From the NCBI RefSeq assembly GCF_019145435.1, contig NZ_JAHSTS010000002.1, positions 434,001-498,000 on the forward strand: a DNA stretch of 64,000 bases, given 5' to 3'. Both the position numbers and the translations under genes were made by a program. The notes under the pieces were generated by a model. That model did not search any database, had not been told where the DNA came from, and saw only the letters and a list, made by a program, of their open reading frames with translations. Numbering within the stretch: the first letter of the stretch is position 1; every line of letters starts with the position of its first letter. This DNA comes from Pseudomonas ekonensis. Lineage in GTDB: Bacteria > Pseudomonadota > Gammaproteobacteria > Pseudomonadales > Pseudomonadaceae. Shown here one piece after another: positions 1 through 8,526 of the stretch.

Positions 1-831
1 CACCTGGCGGACCTGCAGATCGTCGCGTTCCCCCAGGAAGGCATCGAGTCGTTCCGCAACGGCCGCGACCTGATGGAAGAAGCCATCCGCCTGGGCGCCG
101 ACGTGATCGGCGGCATTCCGCATTTCGAGTACACCCGCGACCAGGGCGTGAGTTCGGTGAAGTTTTTGATGGACCTGGCCGAACGCACCGGCTGCCTGGT
201 GGACGTGCACTGCGACGAAACCGACGACCCGCATTCGCGCTTTCTCGAAGTGCTGGCCGAAGAGGCCCGCAGCCGCGGCATGGGCGCCCGGGTCACCGCC
301 AGCCACACCACGGCCATGGGTTCCTACGACAACGCCTACTGCGCCAAGCTGTTCCGCCTGCTCGGCCACTCGGGCATCAGTTTCGTCTCCTGCCCCACCG
401 AGAGCATCCATCTGCAGGGGCGCTTCGACACGTTCCCCAAACGCCGGGGCGTGACCCGGGTCAACGAGCTCCTGGAGGCGGGGATGAACGTCTGCTTCGG
501 CCAGGACTCGATCGTCGATCCGTGGTATCCGCTGGGCAACGGCAACATCTTGCGGGTGCTGGAGGCCGGGCTGCACATCTGCCACATGCTCGGCTACCGC
601 AACCTGCAGAACGCCCTGGACCTGGTCACCGACAACAGCGCCAAGGCCCTGCACCTGGGCGAGCGCTACGGGCTGGAGCCGGGGCGGCCGGCGAACCTGC
701 TGATCCTGTCGGCGGACAGCGACTATGAAGTGATCCGCAGCCAGGGCCTGCCGCTGTATTCGATCCGCGGGGGCAAGGTGCTGATGAAGCGGCAGATGCC
801 GGTGGTGGAGTTCAGCGAAACCGCTCGCTGA
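1..831 (+). CDS. codA: Cytosine deaminase, C-terminal part (5' end outside window)
   Basis: The reading frame is open from the first base of the window and ends in TGA at 829-831, so about 276 residues of the C-terminal part are present. Cytosine deaminase hydrolyses cytosine to uracil and ammonia in the cytoplasm (pyrimidine salvage). The visible part has the amidohydrolase-fold landmarks of the CodA family: LQIVAFPQEGI near the start, GGIPHFEY, the metal-ligand region VDVHCDETDD, the ASHTTAMGSYD strand with a histidine, and FGQDSIVDPW with the late catalytic aspartate. The order and spacing match CodA rather than adenosine deaminase. The protein ends soon after a PANLLIL...RGGKVL segment, as usual for this superfamily. 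Any codB permease would lie upstream, outside the window. Family confidence is high; the substrate is from similarity only. Confidence 0.9.
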   Translation, partial: HLADLQIVAFPQEGIESFRNGRDLMEEAIRLGADVIGGIPHFEYTRDQGVSSVKFLMDLAERTGCLVDVHCDETDDPHSRFLEVLAEEARSRGMGARVTASHTTAMGSYDNAYCAKLFRLLGHSGISFVSCPTESIHLQGRFDTFPKRRGVTRVNELLEAGMNVCFGQDSIVDPWYPLGNGNILRVLEAGLHICHMLGYRNLQNALDLVTDNSAKALHLGERYGLEPGRPANLLILSADSDYEVIRSQGLPLYSIRGGKVLMKRQMPVVEFSETAR

Positions 832-837
832 CCTTGT

Positions 838-928
838 GTAGGAGCGAGCCTGCTCGCGATGGCGGTATGGCCTTGGACATCGAAGTGTCTGACCGGACGT
901 CATCGCGAGCAGGCTCGCTCCTACAGGG
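838..928. repeat. REP doublet (REPIN-like inverted pair)
   Basis: Two copies of TGTAGGAGCGAGCCTGCTC are arranged as an inverted pair, left arm at about 838-865 and right arm at about 898-928. Each arm also contains its own GAGC...GCTC palindrome. It lies between the convergent codA and DapF-like genes. This is a classic intergenic repeat of the P. fluorescens group and recurs at about 8.4 kb. Confidence 0.9.
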
Positions 929-942
929 TTGGGTGTGAGGTT

Positions 943-1932
943 TCAGTTCAGCAGGTGCGCGGTGCCGAACAGGCTGACGCGGGCCAGTTCCCCTTCGACC
1001 TCCTCCAGCAGCAGCGGCGCCGTGCCGCCGGGCATCACCACCTGCACCTGCCCCGCCTTCACCCAACCGACCCGCCAAGCCGCGCACGCCACCGCACTGG
1101 CGCTGGTGCCGGAGGACGCCGTGGGGCCTTCGCCGCGTTCGAACACCCGCGCGATGACGCGCTGCTCGCCGCCGCGCAACGCCCATTGCAGGTTGACCCC
1201 GGCCGGACAGGGCTCGCCGGCGCCTTCGGGCATGGCGTAGGCGATCCGGGTCAGGGGCTGGTTCAGCGGCGCATCGCGCAGTTGTTCGTTGTCCGGCAGG
1301 TGCGCGCCGTCGGCCACCAGCGTGACGCCATGGGGATTGCCGATGCGCACGAACTGGCTGCGGCCCCAGGCCGGATCGAGTTGCGCCAGCGGTTCGATCC
1401 GGCTGAGCTCGCGCCCCTGGAAGACCACTGTTCCGACGCCTTGCGCGCCCACCGCGGCCGGACCGAACCCCGGTCGGCCAAGGTCCAGCCAGAAGCCTTG
1501 CGTGCCGTCGACCTGCGCCGGTTTCACGGCGGTGGCCACAGGCGAGACGGCGTCCTGCTTGTCGTGATGCACCCGCAGCAACGCGCCCTCTTCCGGCATC
1601 AGGCCTTGTTCGAGCAGCGCCTGGGAAAAGATCGTCAGACCGTTGCCGCTGCGTTCGGCCAACGAACCGTCGGTGTTGACGATCAGCACGTCGAACGGCG
1701 GCGCGGACTGGAACGGGCCGATCAACAGGCCGTCGCTGCGGTGCGCCTTGGCCCCCGCCGGGCGCTCGCCTTCAGGCCACTCGCAGCAGGCCGCCACTGC
1801 GGCGCGGCTCCACGACGACCGCGACGCCGCGCAATCTTGCGCCGTGGCGGGCAACGGCACGCCGGCCTCCCGCAGCGCCTGGGGTGAAACGACGGCGTAA
1901 AGGTTGCCCCGTGCATCGTAAAGCGGCGTCAT
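943..1932 (-). CDS. DapF-fold epimerase-like protein lacking both catalytic cysteines
   Basis: A 329-aa protein with two tandem halves of the diaminopimelate epimerase fold. The family motif around the first catalytic cysteine (normally xCGNG) reads ERSGNG, and the second (normally ACGxGAxA) reads SSGTSASA after ERGEGPT, so both acid/base cysteines appear as serine. The flanking residues of both motifs (NTDGS, GNPH, ERGEG) are kept, so the fold assignment is good while ordinary 1,1-proton-transfer epimerase chemistry is doubtful. It is somewhat longer than DapF (about 275 aa), mainly through an insert in the N-terminal half. The neighbours, codA (convergent) and an MFS transporter (divergent), do not point to lysine or peptidoglycan synthesis. 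It is unlikely to be the housekeeping dapF. It could be a racemase or dehydratase of unknown substrate, or a non-catalytic binding protein. Confidence 0.75.
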   Translation of the reverse strand: MTPLYDARGNLYAVVSPQALREAGVPLPATAQDCAASRSSWSRAAVAACCEWPEGERPAGAKAHRSDGLLIGPFQSAPPFDVLIVNTDGSLAERSGNGLTIFSQALLEQGLMPEEGALLRVHHDKQDAVSPVATAVKPAQVDGTQGFWLDLGRPGFGPAAVGAQGVGTVVFQGRELSRIEPLAQLDPAWGRSQFVRIGNPHGVTLVADGAHLPDNEQLRDAPLNQPLTRIAYAMPEGAGEPCPAGVNLQWALRGGEQRVIARVFERGEGPTASSGTSASAVACAAWRVGWVKAGQVQVVMPGGTAPLLLEEVEGELARVSLFGTAHLLN

Positions 1933-2054
1933 CGGTCGGTTCCCGGATGGTTCAAAGCCATAACTGTACCCCGTACGGGCGCAAGCCTGCTCGCGCCCGC
2001 TGGCTCACTGTGCAAGGATGTCCGCCTGCTGTAACGATTCTGCCAAGGATTCCC

Positions 2055-3206
2055 ATGACCGACCTCAACGCCCAAGCCGCTTTCATTCCCGGACGCCTGC
2101 AACAGATGTCCACCCGCATCGCCTTCTTCATCGCCGGCCTCGGCATTGCGGCGTGGGCGCCGTTGGTGCCTTACGCCAAGGCCCGGGCCGGGCTCGACGA
2201 AGGCACGCTGGGCCTGTTGCTGCTGTGCCTGGGGGTGGGGTCGATCCTGGCGATGCCGCTGGCGGGCATCCTGGCCACCCGGTTCGGCTGCCGCAAGGTG
2301 GCCACCGGCGGCACGCTGCTGATCTGCGCGGCGTTGCCGTTGCTGGCGACGGTGTCGTCGGTTCCGGCGCTGATCGCCACGCTGTTCATGTTCGGCGCCG
2401 GGCTGGGCACGGTGGATTCGACGGTGAACCTGCAAGCGGTGATCGTCGAGCGGGCCAGCGGGAAAAACATGATGTCCGGGTTCCACGGCCTGTTCAGCCT
2501 CGGCGGCATCGTCGGCGCGGCGGGCGTCAGCGCCCTGCTGGGCCTGGGCCTGTCGCCGCTGGCGGCGATGCTGGTGGTGGTCGCGCTGCTGGTCGCGTCC
2601 CTGTTCAAGGCCGTGCCGCACATGCTGTCCTACGGCAGCGAAAGTTCGGGGCCGGCGTTTGCGGTGCCCCATGGCATCGTCCTGTTCATCGGCGGCATGT
2701 GCTTCATCGTGTTCCTCACCGAAGGCGCGGCGCTGGACTGGAGCGCGGTGTTCCTGGCCGAGGAGCGCGGCATCGACAAGGCCTATGCCGGCCTGGGCTA
2801 CGCCGCGTTCGCCCTGACCATGACGGCGGGCCGCCTGACCGGTGACCGCATCGTCCAGCGCCTGGGCGCCACCCGGGTGATCCTGTTCGGCGGCCTGACG
2901 GCGGCGGCCGGCCTGTTCCTGGCCACGTTCGCGCCGTCCTGGCAGGCGGCCCTGATCGGTTACGCGCTGGTCGGAGCCGGTTGCTCGAACATCGTGCCGG
3001 TGCTGTACACGGCGGTGGGCAAGCAGACGGTGATGCCGGAAAGCATCGCGGTGCCGGCCATCACCACCCTGGGCTATGCGGGGATTCTGGCGGGGCCTGC
3101 GGTGATCGGGTTCGTCGCCCACGGCAGCAGCCTGAGTTTCGCCTTCGGTCTGATGGCGGTGCTGCTGGTGGCGGTGGCGATCGGCGGGAAAGTGCTTAAG
3201 GTCTGA
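2055..3206 (+). CDS. MFS transporter, YbjJ-like
   Basis: A 383-aa inner-membrane major facilitator protein. The start chosen is ATG at 2055, preceded by AAGGA at 2045-2049; the open frame continues further upstream but that part (basic, Arg-rich) does not look like an MFS N-terminus. About 12 hydrophobic segments are visible, beginning with IAFFIAGLGIAAWAPLVP, with the RxGxR-type loop LATRFGCRKV between TM2 and TM3 and a second-half counterpart TGDRIVQRLGATRV. The IAFFIAGLGIAAWAPLVPYAKAR opening suggests the YbjJ/sugar-efflux-like branch. It is divergent from the DapF-like gene and separated from it by about 120 bases. Substrate unknown. Confidence 0.8.
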   Translation: MTDLNAQAAFIPGRLQQMSTRIAFFIAGLGIAAWAPLVPYAKARAGLDEGTLGLLLLCLGVGSILAMPLAGILATRFGCRKVATGGTLLICAALPLLATVSSVPALIATLFMFGAGLGTVDSTVNLQAVIVERASGKNMMSGFHGLFSLGGIVGAAGVSALLGLGLSPLAAMLVVVALLVASLFKAVPHMLSYGSESSGPAFAVPHGIVLFIGGMCFIVFLTEGAALDWSAVFLAEERGIDKAYAGLGYAAFALTMTAGRLTGDRIVQRLGATRVILFGGLTAAAGLFLATFAPSWQAALIGYALVGAGCSNIVPVLYTAVGKQTVMPESIAVPAITTLGYAGILAGPAVIGFVAHGSSLSFAFGLMAVLLVAVAIGGKVLKV

Positions 3207-3212
3207 AGGGGT

Positions 3213-3261
3213 AAGCTTCAAGCCTCAAGCCTCAAGCCTCAAGCCTCAAGCTTCAAGCTTC
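3213..3261. repeat. Seven tandem copies of a 7-bp unit (AAGCYTC)
   Basis: Directly after the MFS stop codon, AAGCTTC or AAGCCTC is repeated seven times head to tail, followed by a partial eighth unit. Only the fifth base varies (C or T). It is a simple-sequence tract in a convergent intergenic gap. Confidence 0.95.
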
Positions 3262-3281
3262 AAGCCGGGTGCTGGAAACAC

Positions 3282-3311
3282 TGTGGCGAGGGGGCTTGCT
3301 CCCTCGCCACA
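3282..3311. terminator. Convergent-gap hairpin (terminator or REP-like)
   Basis: TGTGGCGAGGG pairs with CCCTCGCCACA across a short loop. It lies between the MFS gene and the convergent fecA-like gene. No long T-run follows on either strand, so it may be a dispersed inverted repeat of this species group serving as a bidirectional terminator. Confidence 0.6.
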
Positions 3312-3319
3312 GGTTCAGG

Positions 3320-5743
3320 TCAGAAGCCGACGCTGGCCTGCACGAAGAACGTACGCGGCGTGCCCACGTAGATCCCCGAGTTGTTGTCGCTGGAGCGGGT
3401 GAAGTACTGCTTGTCGAAGATGTTCTTCACCCCGGCGCCCAGCTTGAGGTTCGACAGTTGCGCGCCGAAGTCGTAGCCGCCGCGCACGTTCCACGTCACG
3501 TAGCCCGGGATGTCGCCGTACTGCCCGTCCGCCGTGCCTTCGGTGATGTAGTTGCCGCTGAAGCTGCCGTCGGCGTTGACCCCGGTGCCCGGCGAGCGCT
3601 GTTTGGACTGGGCGAAACCGTCCAGGTTGTAGGTCCAGCGGTTGATGTCGTAACGCAGGCCGACGGTGGCCACCTGGCGCGAATAGAACGGCAGGTCACG
3701 GCCCTTGAAGCCCGGGATCTCCCCTTCGTAGGTCGCCCGGGTGTAGGTGAAGCCGGCGTTGGCGGTCAGGCCGTCGAGGCGCGGATCCAGCGCCGCCATG
3801 TCGTAGTGCACGGACGCTTCGACGCCCTGGTGCTTGGTCGCGCCGAGGTTGGTCCAGCCCACGTCGTTGCTGATGTATTGCAGTTCGTCGTCGAAGTCGA
3901 TGTAGAACAGCGTCACCTCGCCGCCCCACACGTCATCGTTGTAGCGGGTGCCGATCTCGTAGGTCTTGGCCTTTTCCGGGTTCAGGCCGTTGGCGGTCTG
4001 GTCGCCCGAGCCGCCCTGGCCGAGCTGGAAGTACTGCAGGCTGCCGAACGAAGTCTCGTAGTTGGCGAACAGCTTCCACGCATCGGACAGGTGGTACATC
4101 ACGCTCAGGGCCGGCAGCGGCTCGTTGCTTTCGATGCTGCGGTTCTTCTCCGGCACGCGCTTGCCGGCGGTGTCGAGCACCGCGCGGTCGTGCCAGTCGG
4201 TGCTGATGTGCTCGAAGCGGATGCCCGGCGTCACGGTCCAGTTGCCGACGTCGATCTTGTTGTCGACGTACACCGAATTGGCTTCGGTGCCGCCGGTGCG
4301 GTCCTGGAACACGTGGCCGTCGGAGGTCTTGGTCACCACCGGCTGGTTGTCGACCAGGGCCAGGCGGCTGGACTGCTCGTGCATGGCCTCTTTCAGGTAG
4401 CGGTAGCCGACGCTGACTTCCTGGGTGGTGGGGCCGACGTCGAACACCCGCGACACCCGCGGCTCGATGCCCAGCGTGTAGTAGGAGCGCGGGAACGAGC
4501 TGAGGGTCTTCTGGTCGCGGGCGGCGATGGTGCTGCCGCGGAAGCTGTCGGAATAGTAGGTCAGCACTTCGGCCTGGGTGCGCTCGTCGATCTGGCGGAT
4601 CCACTTGAACGACACGTCCTTGCGCCGGCCGCTGAAGCCGTCGTAGTCGCGGTCGGACTGGAATGGCTTGTCGTCGTACTGCTTCTGGGTCAGGCCGCCG
4701 GGCATGTCGGCGCTGGCGTCGTAGTAATGGAAGTTGAGGCTGAAATCGTCCTGCTCGGTCGGCGCCCAATGGGTCTTGAGGATGACGTCGTCGATGTCGT
4801 TGCCGTTGTTGCGCTCGCGGTAACCGTTGCCGTTGACGCCGGAGTACAGCAGCGCCATGCCGATGCCGTTGTCGGCGGTGCCGCCCAGGAACGCGGTGTC
4901 GATGTGTTTCCAGCCGCCGTGCCGGGAAGTCTCCAGCGTCGTGCCGATTTCGCCGGTGGCTTTTTCGGGGATGGCGCGGGTGACGAAGTTGATCACGCCG
5001 CCGACGTTCTGCGGCCCGTAGCGCACGGAACCGGCGCCGCGCACCACGTCGATGCTGTCGAGGTTGCCCGACGAGATCGGCGCCATCGACAGCTGCGGCT
5101 GGCCGTAGGGGGCGAAAGCCGCCGGCACGCCGTCAATCAGCACGGTGGAGCGCGGCGACAGGCGCGAGGTCAGGCCGCGCACGCCGACGTTCAGCGAGAT
5201 GTCGCTGCCGCCGGTGCCGTTGGCCTCCTGCACCTGCACGCCCGGCACGCGACGGAGCACGTCGCCGACGTTCATGGCGCCCTGCTCCACCATGGCTTCA
5301 CGGCGGATCACGGTGCGGGCGCCGGGATGGTTCTGCACCACGGCGGCGTCGGCGTCGCCGAGCCAGTCGCCGACCACCTTGATGTCGGTCACGCCCAATT
5401 CCAGCGGGCCATTGGCGGCGGCCGTCGGCGCCGGGGACAGCGTCACCGAGCCTTCGTTGATCTGGTAGTCCAGGCCGCTGCCCTGCAGCAATTGGCGCAG
5501 GGCCTGTTCCGGCGAGAGGTTGCCGTCCACCGCCGGGGCCTGTTTGCCGGCGACCAGGTCAGGACTGAAAAACACTTGCAGCGAGGTTTGCTGGCCCAGT
5601 TCGCTCAGGGCCTGGCCCAGCGGCTGCGCGCGGATGTGAATGGCGTCGGCGGCGAACGCCAGCGGCACGGCAGCGTTGACCGCCAGCGCGAGCGCCAGCG
5701 GCAGCCAAGGGGATTTCTTGTTGTTGGCGGTGGTGTTTTTCAC
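3320..5743 (-). CDS. TonB-dependent ferric-siderophore receptor with signalling domain, FecA-like
   Basis: An 807-aa outer-membrane receptor with a GTG start, preceded by AGGAC. A signal peptide is visible (LALALAVNAAVPLAFA-A). Residues about 35-105 form the secretin/TonB short N-terminal (STN) signalling domain (IHIRAQPLGQALSELGQQT), which transducers use to contact a FecR-type anti-sigma factor. The plug follows (about 130-250, with GARTVIRREAM, GDVLRRVPGVQVQE, SIDVVRGAGSVRYGPQNVGGVIN), then the beta-barrel, ending in FFVQASVGF with terminal Phe as expected. The layout resembles ferric citrate receptor FecA. fecR and fecI homologues lie immediately upstream in the same direction, so this is a complete cell-surface signalling cassette. 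The ligand could be citrate or another xenosiderophore. Confidence 0.85.
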   Translation of the reverse strand: MKNTTANNKKSPWLPLALALAVNAAVPLAFAADAIHIRAQPLGQALSELGQQTSLQVFFSPDLVAGKQAPAVDGNLSPEQALRQLLQGSGLDYQINEGSVTLSPAPTAAANGPLELGVTDIKVVGDWLGDADAAVVQNHPGARTVIRREAMVEQGAMNVGDVLRRVPGVQVQEANGTGGSDISLNVGVRGLTSRLSPRSTVLIDGVPAAFAPYGQPQLSMAPISSGNLDSIDVVRGAGSVRYGPQNVGGVINFVTRAIPEKATGEIGTTLETSRHGGWKHIDTAFLGGTADNGIGMALLYSGVNGNGYRERNNGNDIDDVILKTHWAPTEQDDFSLNFHYYDASADMPGGLTQKQYDDKPFQSDRDYDGFSGRRKDVSFKWIRQIDERTQAEVLTYYSDSFRGSTIAARDQKTLSSFPRSYYTLGIEPRVSRVFDVGPTTQEVSVGYRYLKEAMHEQSSRLALVDNQPVVTKTSDGHVFQDRTGGTEANSVYVDNKIDVGNWTVTPGIRFEHISTDWHDRAVLDTAGKRVPEKNRSIESNEPLPALSVMYHLSDAWKLFANYETSFGSLQYFQLGQGGSGDQTANGLNPEKAKTYEIGTRYNDDVWGGEVTLFYIDFDDELQYISNDVGWTNLGATKHQGVEASVHYDMAALDPRLDGLTANAGFTYTRATYEGEIPGFKGRDLPFYSRQVATVGLRYDINRWTYNLDGFAQSKQRSPGTGVNADGSFSGNYITEGTADGQYGDIPGYVTWNVRGGYDFGAQLSNLKLGAGVKNIFDKQYFTRSSDNNSGIYVGTPRTFFVQASVGF

Positions 5744-5841
5744 GTCGAACGTAGTCCTGTGGATCGCAAGTGTATGCGTCTGTTAATGCAAACCAGTTGC
5801 AGTTGAACAGGAAGACGATGAACTCGAAAAAAACCTGAATT

Positions 5842-6825
5842 TTATTTTGAAATTATTTCCTGGCTGCCGTCGGCCAGCGTGCGCACGGCCACCGGCAGGA
5901 TGTTCGGCAAGGCCTTGAGCAAGGCGTCGGTGTTGTCGGTGCGGAACACGCTGGTCAGGCGCAGGTTGGCCACGGCGGGGCCGGAGACCTTCAAAGGCTT
6001 GTCGCGGTAACGGGACACCTGCGCCGCCACGTCGCTCAGGCTGGCGTTGTTGAACACCAGCTTGCCGCTGCGCCAGGCGGTCAGCTCGGCCGGATTGACC
6101 GCATAGGCCGGCGCGACGGCGCCCTGGGCATCGACATGGGTGCCCAGGCCGGCGGTCAGGCTGACGAAGGCGTTGTCCGGCGCGTTGCGGCCCTGCACCT
6201 TGACCGTGCCCTGCTCCACCGCGACCCGGGTCTGCGCCGGGTCGCGGCGCACGTCGAAGCGGGTGCCGGTGACCGTGACCTTGCCGCTGCCGGCCTCGAC
6301 CACGAACGGGCGCGAGGTGTCGTGCTCGACGCTGAACATCGCTTCGCCTTCGGTCAACTCGACGACGCGGCGATCCTTTTCAAAGCGCACCTTCAGGGCG
6401 CTGCGGCTGTCGAGGTCGACGACCGAACCGTCGGGCAGCGCCACATGCCGCCGTTCGCCGGTCTTCGTCGCGAATTCGGCGCTGTAGCCCGCCGGTGGGT
6501 TGAGCCCGCTGAACAGCCCCAGCCCGACCGCCACCGCCAGCACCCCGGCGGCCACCGCATAACGCAGCGCCGGCCGGCGCCCGCGACGGGCCGGCGGCGC
6601 GTCGCACAAGGCCTTCAGGCGCGGCGCCGGCAGCAGGTCGGCGGCGCTCCATACGCCTTGCAGCAACAGGAACTCGTCCCGGTGCGGGGCATGTTCGTTC
6701 AGCCAGGCGTCGAAGCGCTGCCGCTCGTCCACGCTGACGGCAGCCTCCTGCAGGCGCACGAACCAGCGTGCCGCCTCATCGCGCACCGTTGCCTGCCCGC
6801 ACGCGCAATCACGGGTTTCCATCAT
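5842..6825 (-). CDS. fecR: FecR-type anti-sigma factor
   Basis: A 327-aa protein starting with two methionines, with AGGACA about 6 bases upstream. The N-terminal cytoplasmic anti-sigma region contains the conserved EAARWFVRLQ...FDAWLNEHAPHRDEF pattern. One membrane span follows at about 88-108 (AVAAGVLAVAVGLGLFSGL), then the periplasmic FecR domain with LPDGSVVDLDSRSALKV and RPFVVEAGSGKVTVTGTRF. It regulates the sigma factor encoded 40 bases upstream in response to the STN domain of the receptor downstream. Gene order sigma, anti-sigma, receptor is the standard fecIRA order. Confidence 0.92.
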   Translation of the reverse strand: MMETRDCACGQATVRDEAARWFVRLQEAAVSVDERQRFDAWLNEHAPHRDEFLLLQGVWSAADLLPAPRLKALCDAPPARRGRRPALRYAVAAGVLAVAVGLGLFSGLNPPAGYSAEFATKTGERRHVALPDGSVVDLDSRSALKVRFEKDRRVVELTEGEAMFSVEHDTSRPFVVEAGSGKVTVTGTRFDVRRDPAQTRVAVEQGTVKVQGRNAPDNAFVSLTAGLGTHVDAQGAVAPAYAVNPAELTAWRSGKLVFNNASLSDVAAQVSRYRDKPLKVSGPAVANLRLTSVFRTDNTDALLKALPNILPVAVRTLADGSQEIISK

Positions 6826-6865
6826 GGAATGTCCTGTCTGGCCGGGGATGAATGACGGCGCCCGC

Positions 6866-7366
6866 TCATGGCTGCAACCCGTCCAGACGGTCGCGCAGGT
6901 GCCGCAGGGTGCGGATCATATACTTTTCCACCATGTTCCTGGACAGCCCCAGGCGCTCGGCGATTTCCGCCTGGGTCAGGCCTTCGAGCTTCTGCCAGAC
7001 GAAGATCCGCCGGCAGTTGACCGGCAGCTCCGCGAGCGCCCGTTCGATGGAATCGGCCAGCTGGATCGCATGCATGTAATGCTCCGGGTCGCCGGTCGGC
7101 GACTCACTGAGATCGATCGCCTCCGACTCCATGGCGCCCCGTCGGTCCTCACGCCGAAAACCGTCCACCGCAATGTTGCGCGCGGTCTGGTGCAGGTACG
7201 CCCGTGGCTGCTGCACCGTCGCCGCATCGGTTTCGAGCACCCGCACGAAGGTGTCGTGCGCCAGATCCTCGGCCTGCTGACGATTGCGCAGGCGACGGGT
7301 CCAGGTGCCGATCAACTCTTCGTAATGCTCGAAAAAGCCGGGTCTGCGGGGCAGCATGGGGATCAT
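6866..7366 (-). CDS. fecI: ECF sigma factor, FecI type
   Basis: A 166-aa extracytoplasmic-function sigma factor. Region 2 contains NRQQAEDLAHDTFVRVLE and PRAYLHQTARNIAVD; region 4 contains LPVNCRRIFVWQKLEGLTQAEIAERLGLSRNMVEKYM, the helix-turn-helix that reads the -35 element. It directs transcription of the receptor gene downstream. The ATG at 7366 has only a weak ribosome-binding site; the Met at 7357 is an alternative start. Its promoter region contains a Fur-like AT-rich inverted repeat, consistent with iron repression. Confidence 0.92.
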   Translation of the reverse strand: MIPMLPRRPGFFEHYEELIGTWTRRLRNRQQAEDLAHDTFVRVLETDAATVQQPRAYLHQTARNIAVDGFRREDRRGAMESEAIDLSESPTGDPEHYMHAIQLADSIERALAELPVNCRRIFVWQKLEGLTQAEIAERLGLSRNMVEKYMIRTLRHLRDRLDGLQP

Positions 7367-7390
7367 GGCGGCGTGCTGAGGAAAGGGGCG

Positions 7391-7412
7391 TGAATAGTAA
7401 TGTTTCGTATTA
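7391..7412 (-). promoter_or_regulatory. Candidate Fur box upstream of fecI
   Basis: An AT-rich imperfect palindrome (GTAAT...ATTAC core) lies 25-46 bases upstream of the fecI start codon. It resembles the Fur consensus only moderately. The call rests on location (iron sigma gene) plus base composition. Confidence 0.35.
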
Positions 7413-7460
7413 CGCCCGGCAATCGTTCCTTGGCCCTGTCGACGGGAGGCGGCATCTGCC

Positions 7461-8327
7461 CTATTTGGATTTGCCCTTGACCTTGCCCTGATCCGGATCG
7501 ACGATGCCGAAGCAGCCCACCGGCGGGTTCAGGTACTGGTACAGCGGATTGACCAGCAGGTGCGCGTCGCCGCAGGTGATCAGGTGGATGTGATCGCGGT
7601 AGGTGTCGATCAGGCGCTGGATCGCGGGGGCGATGTGCGGATGGATGCCCGTGCGCAGCTCCATGCCGGCCCGCACGTAAGCGGAATACAGATCCTTGAA
7701 CTTGAGGCCGTCCTTGGGCGGGATCAGGCTCTTGTCGGCCGGCAGAGAACTGAAGACACCCGCCAACCCGGTCTTTGCCACGACGTAAGGTTTGGCGAAC
7801 GTCACGATGTCCTGATGCTCGGCCAGCAGGAAGCCCATCTTCGCCACGTTCCCGCTGTCGACCAGCATGCCGCGCAGGAAGCCCACGGAGATCGTGTTGG
7901 GAAACGCATGGGCGTTGTTGTAGTAGTTCTTCATCAGGTTTTCGAGGATCGGGAACACCGCGTGCTCCCAGCCGAACACCTTGCCGTGGTCGAACACCGG
8001 GCCGAACAGCGGCGGCACCGAATCACGGGTGACCGCCCTGGGGTACTGCTCGACGTGGCAGACGATCTTGTTGTCCTCGATCAGCGGCTCGAAGAAGTTC
8101 GCCCAGACACCTTGCGCCGCCCACTGGAACGGCGGCTCGCGGTGGGCATCGCCGGTGAGGAAGATCATCGGGTCGTAGTCGTCCGGGAAATGCTTGGCGG
8201 CGGCTTCGAGATCCGTCGCGCGCTCGTCGGACATCAGCACCCCTTCATCGATCCACCAGCCGTTGCCGAACTTCTTGCCCATGTCGTTGCACCCCGTCAG
8301 TCCCTTGCAGTGAGCGTCCGTTCTCAC
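7461..8327 (-). CDS. Conserved-looking protein of unknown function (288 aa)
   Basis: I do not recognise the family. The frame starts with GTG at 8327 (AGGAC about 12 bases upstream); an ATG at 8282 (MGKKFGNGWW, with GGGGT upstream) is an equally credible start giving 273 aa. There is no signal peptide or membrane span. The composition is ordinary for a soluble globular enzyme. Visible features are a His/Asp/Cys-rich set of segments (FLTGDAHREPPF, HVEQYPRAVTRD, GIHPHIAPAIQ, HIHLITCGDAHLL) that could hold a metal or catalytic residues, and a lysine-rich tail. It stands between the fecI cassette and a REP pair and has no operon partner. Confidence 0.6.
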   Translation of the reverse strand: MRTDAHCKGLTGCNDMGKKFGNGWWIDEGVLMSDERATDLEAAAKHFPDDYDPMIFLTGDAHREPPFQWAAQGVWANFFEPLIEDNKIVCHVEQYPRAVTRDSVPPLFGPVFDHGKVFGWEHAVFPILENLMKNYYNNAHAFPNTISVGFLRGMLVDSGNVAKMGFLLAEHQDIVTFAKPYVVAKTGLAGVFSSLPADKSLIPPKDGLKFKDLYSAYVRAGMELRTGIHPHIAPAIQRLIDTYRDHIHLITCGDAHLLVNPLYQYLNPPVGCFGIVDPDQGKVKGKSK

Positions 8328-8398
8328 ACGCTAGTTGCCGTCCTGCGGGTTTTCCAGCGGGGGCGAAGAAATCGACGCTGGCCAGACCATGCCCCCCC

Positions 8399-8490
8399 TG
8401 TAGGAGCGAGCCTGCTCGCGATGGCGATGGAACAGGCACCTTTGCAGTGACTGGTCCGACGCCATCGCGAGCAGGCTCGCTCCTACAGGG
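8399..8490. repeat. REP doublet (REPIN-like inverted pair)
   Basis: Inverted copies of TGTAGGAGCGAGCCTGCTC, left arm about 8399-8425, right arm about 8460-8490. It has the same architecture as the pair at 838-928. It lies between the tpsA stop and the unknown 288-aa gene. Confidence 0.9.
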
Positions 8491-8526
8491 TTAGACGGTG
8501 GATGGGGCTCATCCACCGTGGGTGCT

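Noticed and set aside
1884..2054. N-terminal extension of the MFS frame
   Set aside because: Arg-rich and unlike an MFS N-terminus; the ATG at 2055 has an AAGGA site and begins the typical hydrophobic pattern.
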